This document shows positions 25,333 through 33,991 of a stretch of 64,000 nt of DNA, piece by piece (the first letter of the stretch is position 1; the number at the start of each line of letters is the position of its first letter). This DNA is from Puteibacter caeruleilacunae (GTDB taxonomy: Bacteria > Bacteroidota > Bacteroidia > Bacteroidales > Prolixibacteraceae): positions 870,724 through 934,723 of the forward strand of contig SJCO01000001.1 in NCBI GenBank assembly GCA_005217565.1. Direction: 5' to 3'. The notes beneath the pieces were generated by a model. The model ran no database searches, was not told the DNA's origin, and worked only from the letters and a program-made list of their open reading frames with translations. The position numbers and the translations under genes are program-made.

Positions 25333-26073
25333 TTATTCAGGCCATGAACTGATTACCTTCCCATTCTCATCAAGTACCTCAAGCTTGGCCTTGTTATTGC
25401 TGTCGACATAAAACTTTGCTTTAGGATTTCCTTTGCTGTCGAAGAGGAAAAGACCACTATTTCGTCCTTGCGAGTGACCAAGATATATTCTCGGACTGCT
25501 TCCTATTAATCCCTGTTCTTTATACTCCTGAAGCTTTTTTGCACGCTCCTGTTCATTGCTAATGGTGCTTAATTCATTAATGATGTTGATCATGCCTATT
25601 TGTGTTTCCTTATCTGGACGCTCATTAAACATCAATCCTCCACGCTTATAACGTTTCCCTTTAATCGATTCATCTGTTGTAAGCAATTGCATCACTTGGT
25701 CTCCATCATATTGGTCGAAGGTTAAGGATAATCCTGCATCGTGACCATCGTCAGTCTTAGCGCCACCATAGATCAATCCTCCGCATTCAATGCCTTCGTC
25801 GTTGTAAAATAACATACCGGCCGTCTTCTTACGGACCCCATGATTGGGTCTGCCGTTGATGGTATCTTCAGCCCCTGGGAAGTTTTCCACATTGGTGATG
25901 AGCATTTTCACGGTACCATCTTTCTCAATAATGTTGATGCGTTCTACATCAATTGTTCCGAATCGTCTGTTGGATGAAGGATTAAAGGCGATAGAAATCA
26001 AGGCGAAGAATCCGATTACTGTAAATAGTGCATAAGCTCTCAAGAAGACTAGTTGTTTTTCGTTGTTTTTCAT
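25333..26073 (-). CDS. Membrane-anchored protein of unknown function
   Basis: A 246-residue protein that I do not assign to a named family. It has one N-terminal membrane segment (about 11-29, AYALFTVIGFFALISIAF) and a soluble part rich in short beta strands. Repeated motifs of the form 'IDVERINIIEKDGTVKMLIT', 'GGLIYGG', 'GGLMFNE', 'RIYLGHSQGRNSGLFLFDSKG' and 'LEVLDENGKVISSWPE' suggest a beta-helical or beta-prism repeat fold. No catalytic motif is visible. Oriented like the kinase/LytTR genes 75 bp downstream but separated by the inverted repeat. Location of the soluble domain outside the inner membrane is inferred from the leading positive charges (KNNEK). Confidence 0.75.
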   Translation of the reverse strand: MKNNEKQLVFLRAYALFTVIGFFALISIAFNPSSNRRFGTIDVERINIIEKDGTVKMLITNVENFPGAEDTINGRPNHGVRKKTAGMLFYNDEGIECGGLIYGGAKTDDGHDAGLSLTFDQYDGDQVMQLLTTDESIKGKRYKRGGLMFNERPDKETQIGMINIINELSTISNEQERAKKLQEYKEQGLIGSSPRIYLGHSQGRNSGLFLFDSKGNPKAKFYVDSNNKAKLEVLDENGKVISSWPE

Positions 26074-26653
26074 GATTCGATGATTTTTGGATTATAAGAT
26101 TTTTAGATTGATGATGCATTCGATCAGTTTCACGATCATTGTGCTATCGATTTTATGCTTGTCTGATGTTGTGCGATCATCTCTTTGTGTTTTTAATTTT
26201 GATTCAAATCTATGGCGATTTCAGCCCCTGTGAAATCACTTTCCAATGAACGCAGGAATATTTCCGATGAATGAAGGAGGAATGGGAATAAGACAAATGG
26301 TGAAGGGGAGAATGATATTTGTAAGTGTGCGATGGACGGTGATAGAATGCACAAGGAAAACAGGAGATTGGAAGAGGGCTTTGCCAGGAAACACGAAAAC
26401 TGGCTTTACGTGGAAAATGGATACTGGTGAATGGAGTAGGGGATGATTTTTAAACAGCCCCGTAGAAATACGAACAAATCCTCAAAAGCAACTTTTTCTT
26501 AAAAATCACCGTTAAACTTTCTAAGTGGTTTTGTGACTACTATTTAAATTATTTCAAACGAGACTTGTTATCCTAAATCGGGGGGACATTTGTATAACAA
26601 GAAGAGGATACGAGGAAAATATAATAATACGGAAAGATTAACGAACAAATCAA
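26074..26653. other. Intergenic region between divergent genes
   Basis: No convincing gene. Next to 26074 the minus strand carries a low-complexity GATTTTTGGATT-type motif; 26240-26450 is purine-rich on the + strand (GGAGGAATGGGAATAAG) and looks like a degraded simple repeat. The region must contain promoters for both flanking transcription units. Confidence 0.5.
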
Positions 26654-27076
26654 ATGGCTTTGGTTATGCTGAAAGTTATTATCATTCTGCTGTATTGCGT
26701 CATCCCTTTTTCTTTGCAAAGCAAGGGAACTCTTGAAATAGAAATTGTTGAATTGAGAAACAATAAAGGGTGTGTATTGCTTGAGTTACTCGATGATAAT
26801 GACAACTCCATTAAGGGAATTAGAAAGCAAATCGTTAATAATACATGCCTAATAACAATTACTGACCTGCCTGCAGGGACATATGTCTTCAAATATTTTC
26901 ATGATGAAAACAATAATGAAGAGATCGACTCCAATTGGATAGGTATACCAAAAGAAGGTTTCGGTTTCTCGAACAATGCAAAAGGCACTTTTGGCCCGCC
27001 TAAGCAGGAGAAGATGATTTTTAAATTTTCTTCTGATACTACCATGATTTGTAATCCGCAATACCTAAAGAAGTAG
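26654..27076 (+). CDS. DUF2141 family secreted protein
   Basis: A 140-residue exported protein (hydrophobic signal about 5-23). It matches the DUF2141 pattern: KGTLEIEIVELRNNKGCVLL at 23-42, then the aspartate-rich FHDENNNEEIDSNWIG and IPKEGFGFSNNAKGTFGPP near 90-122. DUF2141 proteins are predicted beta-sandwich periplasmic proteins of unknown activity and often lie near carotenoid or lipid modification genes. It is the first gene of a five-gene run; the next gene starts 18 bp later. The start could also be the ATG at 26669. Confidence 0.85.
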   Translation: MALVMLKVIIILLYCVIPFSLQSKGTLEIEIVELRNNKGCVLLELLDDNDNSIKGIRKQIVNNTCLITITDLPAGTYVFKYFHDENNNEEIDSNWIGIPKEGFGFSNNAKGTFGPPKQEKMIFKFSSDTTMICNPQYLKK

Positions 27077-27094
27077 ACAGGCAAAATTATAACT

Positions 27095-27559
27095 ATGAAT
27101 CAGGTAGATAAAGATATCATCAACAAGAAGATTACCTCAATTGAAACGGTCAAACAATTGTGGTCTCAAACCTATAATACCAATGGGAAGCCCGACTGGT
27201 CGCATATTATTCCTTTCTACCACAATGAAATTTATTTCAGGGATTCAATTCAGGAAATCAGGGGGATGAATGATTTTAAAGCAATGACCGAACGACTCAC
27301 AGAACGATCAAAAGATTTGACGATGAGTATTGTAAATGTAACAATGCAGGAGAGGATTGTTTTTCTTGAATGGGAAATGACGATCGGTTTCAAGAAATAC
27401 CCAAATTCAGTAATGTATGGAGCTAGTCGCCTGACCTTAAATGAAGAAGGTAAAATTATCGAACAACGTGATTATTTCGATTTATGGGGTGACATATTCG
27501 ACAATATCCCAAGGTTTGGTAAGGTTTACAGGAGATTTATGAAAAGGAAATTTGGATAA
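27095..27559 (+). CDS. NTF2-like (SnoaL-fold) protein
   Basis: A 154-residue protein with no signal peptide. Its pattern (HIIPFYHNEIYFRDSIQEI, MNDFKAMTERL, VFLEWEMTIGF, GASRLTLNEEGKIIEQRDYFD) fits the cone-shaped NTF2-like fold used by SnoaL-type cyclases, isomerases and ligand-binding proteins. The aromatic motif RDYFDLWGDIF near residues 127-137 is typical of the family version found beside SDR and FAD oxidoreductase genes. Position between DUF2141 and a barrel protein in the same operon suggests a role in handling a hydrophobic substrate. Confidence 0.8.
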   Translation: MNQVDKDIINKKITSIETVKQLWSQTYNTNGKPDWSHIIPFYHNEIYFRDSIQEIRGMNDFKAMTERLTERSKDLTMSIVNVTMQERIVFLEWEMTIGFKKYPNSVMYGASRLTLNEEGKIIEQRDYFDLWGDIFDNIPRFGKVYRRFMKRKFG

Positions 27560-27620
27560 ACACTAAATATAAAACGAACAACAAAATGCTGTTTTACGAA
27601 TAATACTAAAACAAAATAAC

Positions 27621-28304
27621 ATGAAGAAATCTGTATTTATATTTGTTGTGCTTTTACTCTCCTCAATCATTTATTCAAAAGCCCAAACCGGAATGCAATT
27701 TGGTCTTAAGGCCGGATATAATATTGCTACCCAATATGGCAGTAAATCTTCCGATCCGGCATACGATGTTGAATCAGAAGCAAGACATGGATTTCAAGGG
27801 GGATTCTTTTTACGTTTTCCTATTACTGATGCTTTTAGTGTTCAACAGGAATTCTTATATACTCAAAAGGGATCAGGACAAAATGTTGTGATGACACAGC
27901 CTGCAGTTAGTACTTTTTCTGATTATAGAATTGATTATTTCGAACTTCCCATTATGTTTCGATACCACTTTCTAAATATAGGTAACGTTGAAGTTTATGG
28001 TAGCAGCGGATTCGCCCTCTCTATGTTACTAAAAGGAGAGTACGATGTGAAGGGGAGTGTTGATGTTGGTGGTGGAGTTAAGGTTCCGATAGAAGAATCG
28101 GGAGATACTGATGAAATGGATGATTTTGATTACAATTTTATATACGGTTTAGGACTCGAATTCGATCTTTTTGATCAGAAGTGTTTTTTCGATTATCGAC
28201 AAACAATAGGTTGGAATATGTTAGATATGCCGACTTCGGAAGGTGCAGAGCCGGCACCTCTGCGTAACCAAACTTATTCATTGTCGTTGGGGATATATTT
28301 CTAA
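27621..28304 (+). CDS. PorT-like outer membrane beta-barrel protein
   Basis: A 227-residue protein with a signal peptide (cleavage near SKAQT, residue 22) and alternating hydrophobic strands of an eight-stranded barrel: GLKAGYNIATQYG, GFQGGFFLRFPI, FSVQQEFLYTQKGSG, YFELPIMFRY, GLGLEFDLF, YSLSLGIYF. The final aromatic residue fits an outer membrane insertion signal. This is the PorT/outer-membrane-beta-barrel family; there are no type IX secretion genes nearby, so a role as small porin or structural protein of the operon product is more likely than secretion. Confidence 0.85.
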   Translation: MKKSVFIFVVLLLSSIIYSKAQTGMQFGLKAGYNIATQYGSKSSDPAYDVESEARHGFQGGFFLRFPITDAFSVQQEFLYTQKGSGQNVVMTQPAVSTFSDYRIDYFELPIMFRYHFLNIGNVEVYGSSGFALSMLLKGEYDVKGSVDVGGGVKVPIEESGDTDEMDDFDYNFIYGLGLEFDLFDQKCFFDYRQTIGWNMLDMPTSEGAEPAPLRNQTYSLSLGIYF

Positions 28305-28347
28305 TTCCCTGGGTGATAGTATTTATCTAAAGAAAGCTCATAGTTTG

Positions 28348-29301
28348 ATGAAAAACAAGCGATTTAAAAAATACATCAGCGAGTACGAATGGTCCAATGT
28401 ATTTGCGATGATTAGAAATAACCGCAAAGACCCATTGGTCTGTGATTCTGACTTCAATGGAAAATATGTTGTAATTACTGGAGCAACTTCAGGTATTGGC
28501 TATCTAGTTGCAAAAAAATATGCATCGAAAGGAGCTAATATCATTTGTGTGAACCGAAATAAGACTAAATCGGAGGCTTTAAAGCATGAGATTGAAAAAG
28601 AGTATGAGGTGCTTTGCGACTACTTTTTGGCCGACTTAAGCAATATGGCCGACACACATGTGGTGGCAGATAAGTTAGTGGCACTTGATAAACCGATCGA
28701 CTTACTTATTCACAATGCTGGGGTGTACCTTACAAAGCGCCAACTTAATGACAACGGTATCGAAAAGGTGTTTATGGTACATTATCTGTCATCATTTATT
28801 ATTAACTATAAGCTAAGAGAGAAGCTTATTTCGCAGGAAAAATCGAGAATTATACTCGTGAATTCTGAAGGGCATCGATTTGCTGCGTGGGGATTACAAT
28901 TGGATGATTTGAACTGGGAGAAAAGAAGATACTCGGGACTAAAGAGTTATGGTTCTGCAAAACTGGCACAGCTATTATCGATGCTAATATTTGCTGATTA
29001 TTTCAAGGATTCAGGCGTTACAATAAATGCTATGCATCCTGGTGCAGTGAAAACAGAAACAGGTCAGGAGAATGGTCGTTTCTATAAATGGTACAAAAGT
29101 AACATTCTCGACAAGACACTTAAACCTGCTTCTATATCTGCCGATGCAATCTATTATCTAGGAGTTTCAAAAGAGGTAGAAAACATAAACGGTAAATTCT
29201 TTAATCTTACAACCCTTGAAGAACCTGCTCCTCCGGCATTAGATCGGGAGGTTGCAGCACTATTGTGGGACATCAGTATAAAAATGGGGGGACTAGATTA
29301 G
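28348..29301 (+). CDS. Short-chain dehydrogenase/reductase
   Basis: I start the gene at 28348 (MKNKRFKKYISEYEW) rather than further upstream, where the frame only overlaps the barrel gene. The 317-residue protein has a 40-residue N-terminal extension and the classical SDR motifs: TGATSGIG (44-51), HNAG (122-125), Ser173, and catalytic Tyr201/Lys205 in YGSAK. It resembles the retinol dehydrogenase/WW-oxidoreductase-like SDR branch that reduces or oxidises lipid-type alcohols. Its stop is 1 bp before the start of the FAD oxidoreductase gene, so the two are tightly coupled. Confidence 0.9.
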   Translation: MKNKRFKKYISEYEWSNVFAMIRNNRKDPLVCDSDFNGKYVVITGATSGIGYLVAKKYASKGANIICVNRNKTKSEALKHEIEKEYEVLCDYFLADLSNMADTHVVADKLVALDKPIDLLIHNAGVYLTKRQLNDNGIEKVFMVHYLSSFIINYKLREKLISQEKSRIILVNSEGHRFAAWGLQLDDLNWEKRRYSGLKSYGSAKLAQLLSMLIFADYFKDSGVTINAMHPGAVKTETGQENGRFYKWYKSNILDKTLKPASISADAIYYLGVSKEVENINGKFFNLTTLEEPAPPALDREVAALLWDISIKMGGLD

Positions 29302-29302
29302 T

Positions 29303-30904
29303 ATGGCAATAACAAAATACAATACAGTAATCGTGGGTGGAGGAATTGCCGGATTAACCTCTTCAGTGTATCTTGCTCGTGCTGGTCGCAAAACGATTCT
29401 CATTGAAAAGAATGATGAATTTGGAGGCTTGGTTAGTTCTTTTAAACGTGATGGTTTTCATTTCGAAGCAGGAGTCCGAGCTCTTGAAAGTGCAGGTGTA
29501 ATTTTACCAATGTTGGAAGATCTGGGTATTCAACTTGAAGTTGTTCGAAGTAAGGTGTCGGTGGGGATTGAAGATTCAATAGTGAGTATTGAAGATTTAA
29601 GCTCTATTGAAAATTACCGTGATATGTTGGTGGGGTTATATCCTGATAGCGAAGCAGACATTAGTAGATTCATAAAAGAGATGCATAAAATAATGAAGCA
29701 CCTTGATGTGTTGTATGGTATTGAAAATCCTGTCTTTAAAGACCTCAAAAAAGATATAAATTATCTCTTTAGAAGACTCTTGCCGTGGTTGCCAAAGTTT
29801 TTGCTTACTGTGGGGAAGATTAATCGCTTGAACAAACCTGTTGAGTCGTATCTCGAGACTGTAATTGCAAGTCCTTCGTTGCGCGATATCATATCACAAC
29901 ACTTTTTTAAAGGAACACCTACATTCTTTGCCTTGAGCTATTTCTCGCTATATCTTGACTATTTTTATCCAAAGGGAGGTGTCGATAGGCTGGTTGAGGT
30001 GTTGGTGAGTAAAATCAAGGAATTTAAAGGTGAGCTAAAGCCTAATACCACAGTTGTAGAAGTGAATGCATCAGAACAATATGTGGTAGATGACGACGGA
30101 CAAAAGTATGCATATGATCATTTAATTTGGGCGGCCGACTTAAAAGCATTTTATGAACAAACACTTATTGAGAATCTTGCTACTAACATTCAGAAGAATT
30201 TTATAGCCAATATGCAACGTGTTATGGCAGGAAGGAGCAGCGAATCAGTCTTTTCTCTTTATTTAGAGGTCGACTTGCCGCTTTCGTACTTTGATGATAT
30301 TGCTAATGGGCACTTCTTTTATACGCCTTCAAAACAAGGTTTAAATAATATTCATCGAGGAGAGTTGCAGTCGATGCTATGTAGCTGGACCGATACCGAC
30401 AAAGCGAAAGTGTTCTCATGGCTTGATCGCTTTTTAAAGCTCAATACTTTTGAGATATCAATTCCTGGGCTCAAGGACGAACGGTTGGTTCCTCCCAATA
30501 AGACAGGTTTGATTGTTAGCTTTATTGTTGATTATGAATTGTTCAAGAAGGTTAAGGAGAGAGGGTGGTATAATGAGTTCAGAAGTGAGACAGAAAGTAA
30601 AATGATTGATATCCTTACCAATTCGGTTTATCCGAAGTTGAAAATACACATTGAAAAACAATTTTCTTTTACCCCCATTAGTATTCAGAGCAGGATTGGT
30701 AGCTCTGATGGCGCAATAGTAGGTTGGTCATTTGAAAATGAAATTCCGGTAGTCAACAAGATACAGTATTCCGATAAATCAGTGCTTACGCCAATACCAA
30801 ATATCTTTCAAGCAGGACAATGGGCATACAGTCCGTCGGGTGTTCCAATGTCAATCCTTACAGGCAAACTAGCGGCAGATAGAGTATGTAAGCTGCAAAA
30901 GTAG
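29303..30904 (+). CDS. CrtI-like FAD-dependent oxidoreductase
   Basis: A 533-residue flavoprotein with the N-terminal dinucleotide motif VIVGGGIAGLTSSVYLARAG, the phytoene-desaturase/amine-oxidase second motif (EFGGLVSSFKRDGFHFEAG) and the C-terminal FAD motif IPNIFQAGQWAYSPSGVPMSI. Family members include carotenoid desaturases, retinol saturases and other desaturases of long hydrophobic chains. No phytoene synthase or CFA synthase lies in the window, so carotenoid synthesis cannot be claimed. Pairing with an SDR and an NTF2-like protein recalls gene sets for photo-oxidative stress lipids in proteobacteria; that link is inference. Last gene of the operon. Confidence 0.88.
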   Translation: MAITKYNTVIVGGGIAGLTSSVYLARAGRKTILIEKNDEFGGLVSSFKRDGFHFEAGVRALESAGVILPMLEDLGIQLEVVRSKVSVGIEDSIVSIEDLSSIENYRDMLVGLYPDSEADISRFIKEMHKIMKHLDVLYGIENPVFKDLKKDINYLFRRLLPWLPKFLLTVGKINRLNKPVESYLETVIASPSLRDIISQHFFKGTPTFFALSYFSLYLDYFYPKGGVDRLVEVLVSKIKEFKGELKPNTTVVEVNASEQYVVDDDGQKYAYDHLIWAADLKAFYEQTLIENLATNIQKNFIANMQRVMAGRSSESVFSLYLEVDLPLSYFDDIANGHFFYTPSKQGLNNIHRGELQSMLCSWTDTDKAKVFSWLDRFLKLNTFEISIPGLKDERLVPPNKTGLIVSFIVDYELFKKVKERGWYNEFRSETESKMIDILTNSVYPKLKIHIEKQFSFTPISIQSRIGSSDGAIVGWSFENEIPVVNKIQYSDKSVLTPIPNIFQAGQWAYSPSGVPMSILTGKLAADRVCKLQK

Positions 30905-30991
30905 GAACTATCTCCACATCCTATTTTGTTAACCTGCAGAATGTACACCATTACCAGTAAATAGTACAGCTAGTAATATCTGAGGTTCAGG

Positions 30992-30999
30992 TACTTTTG
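30992..30999 (+). promoter_or_regulatory. Candidate -7 box (TACTTTTG) for the MATE gene
   Basis: TACTTTTG fits the Bacteroidota -7 consensus TAnnTTTG. A start about 7 nt later would leave a leader near 185 nt, containing the hairpin at 31062-31136. No clear -33 element is seen. Confidence 0.3.
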
Positions 31000-31061
31000 C
31001 AACGATGTTTTACACATTAAAAATGTTACCATCCAAATGGGGAGTATACAAAACCTATTGC

Positions 31062-31136
31062 GATGAAACGAACATGAATTTTCATCATCCGAAAATACAC
31101 ACATGCGGAAGATTAAAATTCATCGTGAGTTCCATC
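31062..31136 (+). promoter_or_regulatory. Large hairpin in the leader of the MATE exporter gene
   Basis: ATGAATTTTCATCATCCG (31074-31091) pairs with CGGAAGATTAAAATTCAT (31106-31123) over 16 of 18 positions around a 14-nt loop. An outer, weaker pairing joins GATGAAAC (31062) with GTTCCATC ending at 31136. It lies 55 nt before the start codon, so it could be an attenuator or an operator for a repressor. Confidence 0.5.
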
Positions 31137-31190
31137 TTATACAATTGGAGATAATAAATTTAATAAGATGAAATTTAAAGGAGAACGAAT

Positions 31191-32519
31191 ATGAAATTTA
31201 AGAAGGAGATAAATGCAAAGGAATTTTTCAGATTCTTGGTTCCGTCAATTTTGAACATGTTATTTATTGCAGCCTACATCATTACCGATGGGTACTTTGT
31301 ATCAAGATTTGTAGGCTCTGATGCACTTGCCAGCGTAAACCTGATCATACCAGTTAATAGTGCAATCTTTGCTATTGGATTAATGTTTGCTGCTGGAGGT
31401 GGTGCTTTAATATCTATAAAACTAGGTGAAGGAGATAAAGAAACTGCCTCGAAGTATTTTTCTAATCTATTGTTGGTTGCGGTCATCCTGGGAGCCATCA
31501 TCTCAGCAATTTTTTTCCTGTTTAAGGGAACAGCTCTTAGTCTGCTCGGCGTGAATAGTGAGTTATGGGAATATGCTGATACCTACAGCTTTTACACATT
31601 TCTTACCTTCCCGCTTTTGATTGGTAAGATCATTTTTGCAGTGCTACTCAGGGCTGCAGGAGATCCAAAGGCTTCATTAATTGTAAGCGTTGTTGGTGGG
31701 GTAACCAATGTCGTTTTAGATTTTCTCTTCATTGTTATTCTCGACATGGGGATTGCAGGTGCCGGACTTGCAACAATGCTTGGATTTGCTGTTGCCTGGA
31801 TATATTCATTGTGGTATTTCAGATCATCCAAGTCGCTACTGAAGTTTGGCTTTTATCCAATTAATAAGAAGTTTATGACATCAGTAGTCGTTAATGGTTC
31901 TTCTGAAATGATTAGTGAACTGGCGATCGGATTTACAGCTTTAATATTTAATCATTTATGTCTGAAATATGCCGGGAATGATGGAATAGCAGCCATCTCA
32001 GCGATTCTGTATGTCAATTTGTTGGTGGCGAATACCTTTTATGGTTTTGCGATGGGAGCAGCACCTCTCATTAGTTATTACTTTGGAAAGAAAGATTTCG
32101 ATAATTTGAATAAAGTACGCAAGTACACTCTCGATAGCTTGATGCTGGTAAGTCCGATTCTTGTTGCTGCCATCATCCTTGGGAAAGATTATTTTGTTTC
32201 GATATTCTTTGAAGCATCAAATCCTGCTTATGATCTAGCGGTTCAGGGATTATCCATCTTTGCGTTTGGATTCTTATTTATCGGATATAATCTATATGGA
32301 TCAGCCATGTTTACCGCCCTATCAAACGGTAAAATATCAGCCTTGATTTCCTTTTCTAAGTCGTTTGTGATATTCTCAATAATAGCATATGCTCTACCCA
32401 AAATGATGGGCGTAAATGGTATTTGGTTGATTATGCCACTAGTAGAGTTAACCATCACATTTATGGTGTTTTATTTAACCAGGGAAAGAAGAATGAAGAA
32501 GTACTTAGTGCCAGCTTAA
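31191..32519 (+). CDS. MATE family efflux transporter
   Basis: A 442-residue polytopic membrane protein with twelve hydrophobic segments in two six-helix halves, the arrangement of multidrug and toxin extrusion transporters. Typical motifs include AAYIITDGYFVSRFVGSDALASVNL near the first helices, GGALISIKLGEGD, and SSEMISELAIGFTALIFN at the start of the second half. It exports cationic drugs or metabolites using a Na+ or H+ gradient. The gene is monocistronic: a leader hairpin precedes it and a strong terminator follows 12 bp after the stop. Confidence 0.92.
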   Translation: MKFKKEINAKEFFRFLVPSILNMLFIAAYIITDGYFVSRFVGSDALASVNLIIPVNSAIFAIGLMFAAGGGALISIKLGEGDKETASKYFSNLLLVAVILGAIISAIFFLFKGTALSLLGVNSELWEYADTYSFYTFLTFPLLIGKIIFAVLLRAAGDPKASLIVSVVGGVTNVVLDFLFIVILDMGIAGAGLATMLGFAVAWIYSLWYFRSSKSLLKFGFYPINKKFMTSVVVNGSSEMISELAIGFTALIFNHLCLKYAGNDGIAAISAILYVNLLVANTFYGFAMGAAPLISYYFGKKDFDNLNKVRKYTLDSLMLVSPILVAAIILGKDYFVSIFFEASNPAYDLAVQGLSIFAFGFLFIGYNLYGSAMFTALSNGKISALISFSKSFVIFSIIAYALPKMMGVNGIWLIMPLVELTITFMVFYLTRERRMKKYLVPA

Positions 32520-32530
32520 GAAGAGACTCC

Positions 32531-32580
32531 TTCCTTTTATTCTACGATGCAAGCGTTGACAAATCGTGGGATAAAAGGAA
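32531..32580 (+). terminator. Terminator after the MATE gene
   Basis: TTCCTTTTATTCTACGAT at 32531-32548 pairs with ATCGTGGGATAAAAGGAA at 32563-32580 over all 18 positions, counting two G-U pairs. Confidence 0.75.
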
Positions 32581-32852
32581 TACATTCTAAAGTAATCTCC
32601 ATCACCACCCTTTCATTTGATTGCCGACAACACTCAAGCCTTCCTAAGGGTGCTATATCCACAATATATTAGTCTTCCACTATTCTTCTTTCAAGGTAGA
32701 AAAATAGACTTTGTAAAGAAGTGTTAGAAAATAAATATTTTTTTTTGTCGCTGATAATCAGTGGTTTCCTGGAGTATGTTGAAGAAGGTTTGAATTCCTT
32801 TTGGGGGATTTAGGAAAAGAAACTGTTTAACTAATTATAAAACAGAATATTT
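32581..32852. other. Upstream region of the second FecR gene
   Basis: AT-rich intergenic DNA without an evident gene. A poly-T run (near 32740) is present. The sigma-dependent promoter of the fecR-susCD operon should lie here but was not recognised. Confidence 0.4.
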
Positions 32853-33857
32853 ATGTCGGAGAATAAGATTTGGGAAAATATTGCTCGGAAGATGGATGAA
32901 AGGAGAGATCCAGCTGACGACAATGAACTGAATGAGTGGTTGAGCCAAAAAAAGCAAAACCATACTATACTAAAATACATCAATGAGATGTGGGAATCGA
33001 AATGGGAAGGAAAAGAAATAGCAGGAGCTAGCTATTCGAAACTCATAAAACGTATTCATAAGCATGAGCACCACTCAAGACGATTTATTTGGAAATCGAT
33101 CGTGCAAGGGGCAGCCGTTGTGGTGATTGTTTTTGCAACCATTTTTATCTATTCTCAAATTCAAGAGCATAATACCAATACGCAGCTATCCTATCAAACT
33201 ATTACAGTTCCTAAAGGCAACAGAACACATATTGAACTTCCTGATGGTACTAATGTGTGGCTAAATAATGACACGAAGTTTAAATATCCAACCCAATTTG
33301 CTGACGATTCACGTAATGTAAACCTAACAGGTGAAGCCTATTTTGAGGTTGCACATAACGCCGAAGTACCCTTTTATGTAAATATAGGAAAACACCGGAT
33401 TAAAGTACTCGGTACTAAATTTACAGTATGTGCTTATCCCGAAGACAATCTAATTGAAACAGCCTTAATCTCTGGTAAAGTTCAATTTGAAATACGATCA
33501 AAGAAACAAAAAGATGTACATGTACTTACTCCAGGGAATAGCTTAAGCTACAACACATATTCTAAAGAGCTGTTGGAGAAAACGATCGATTCAGATTTTC
33601 TTAAATATTGGACAACCGGAATCTATGAATTTAACGATGAGTCGTTTGAAAACCTGGCCAAGAAAATTTATCGAATCTATAACATTTCCATTGTGTTTGA
33701 AGATGAGTTTCTGAAGAGTAAAACCTACACGGGGAGTCTTGGTTTAGAGGATAATATCTTCACATTTATGGAGGCCATTAAACGCACAACTAAAGAACCA
33801 ATAGAATATAAATATGACGACAATCGATTTTATATCAAGCTTAAAAAGACTGAATAA
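32853..33857 (+). CDS. FecR-type anti-sigma factor (second SusCD locus)
   Basis: A 334-residue protein with a cytoplasmic N-terminus (1-80), one membrane segment (about 83-106, SIVQGAAVVVIVFATIFIYS), the FecR domain (about 120-225; LPDGTNVWLNNDTKFKYPTQ, LTGEAYFEVAHNAEVPFYV, VLGTKFTVCAYP) and a DUF4974-type C-terminal domain (about 262-332). No sigma gene precedes it. The only candidate partner nearby is the ECF sigma encoded on the opposite strand at 39053-39661, beyond the susCD genes, so the usual sigma-FecR order is broken. Confidence 0.92.
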   Translation: MSENKIWENIARKMDERRDPADDNELNEWLSQKKQNHTILKYINEMWESKWEGKEIAGASYSKLIKRIHKHEHHSRRFIWKSIVQGAAVVVIVFATIFIYSQIQEHNTNTQLSYQTITVPKGNRTHIELPDGTNVWLNNDTKFKYPTQFADDSRNVNLTGEAYFEVAHNAEVPFYVNIGKHRIKVLGTKFTVCAYPEDNLIETALISGKVQFEIRSKKQKDVHVLTPGNSLSYNTYSKELLEKTIDSDFLKYWTTGIYEFNDESFENLAKKIYRIYNISIVFEDEFLKSKTYTGSLGLEDNIFTFMEAIKRTTKEPIEYKYDDNRFYIKLKKTE

Positions 33858-33876
33858 ACCATAAGTTTTAAAAACA

Positions 33877-33982
33877 AAGTGGAAAATGCGCCAACATTTC
33901 CCACTTCCATTATAAGGAAACATCATCACTGTTTCCTCAAAATTAACTAGTTGTAAAGCCAAAACGAGTTTTAACTAAACAA
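33877..33982 (+). promoter_or_regulatory. Hairpin-rich leader of the second susC gene
   Basis: AAGTGGAAAATG (33877-33888) pairs with CATTTCCCACTT (33895-33906) around CGCCAA; AGGAAACA (33915-33922) pairs perfectly with TGTTTCCT (33930-33937); a weaker stem TAGTT/AACTA follows (33948-33977) with AGCCAA in its loop. The arrangement resembles the three-hairpin leader of the first susC gene but with different loops. Confidence 0.45.
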
Positions 33983-33991
33983 TTTAAATGT

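Noticed and set aside
26246-26446. 66-codon open frame
   Set aside because: Biased, purine-rich sequence derived from simple repeats, no family resemblance and no upstream signal.
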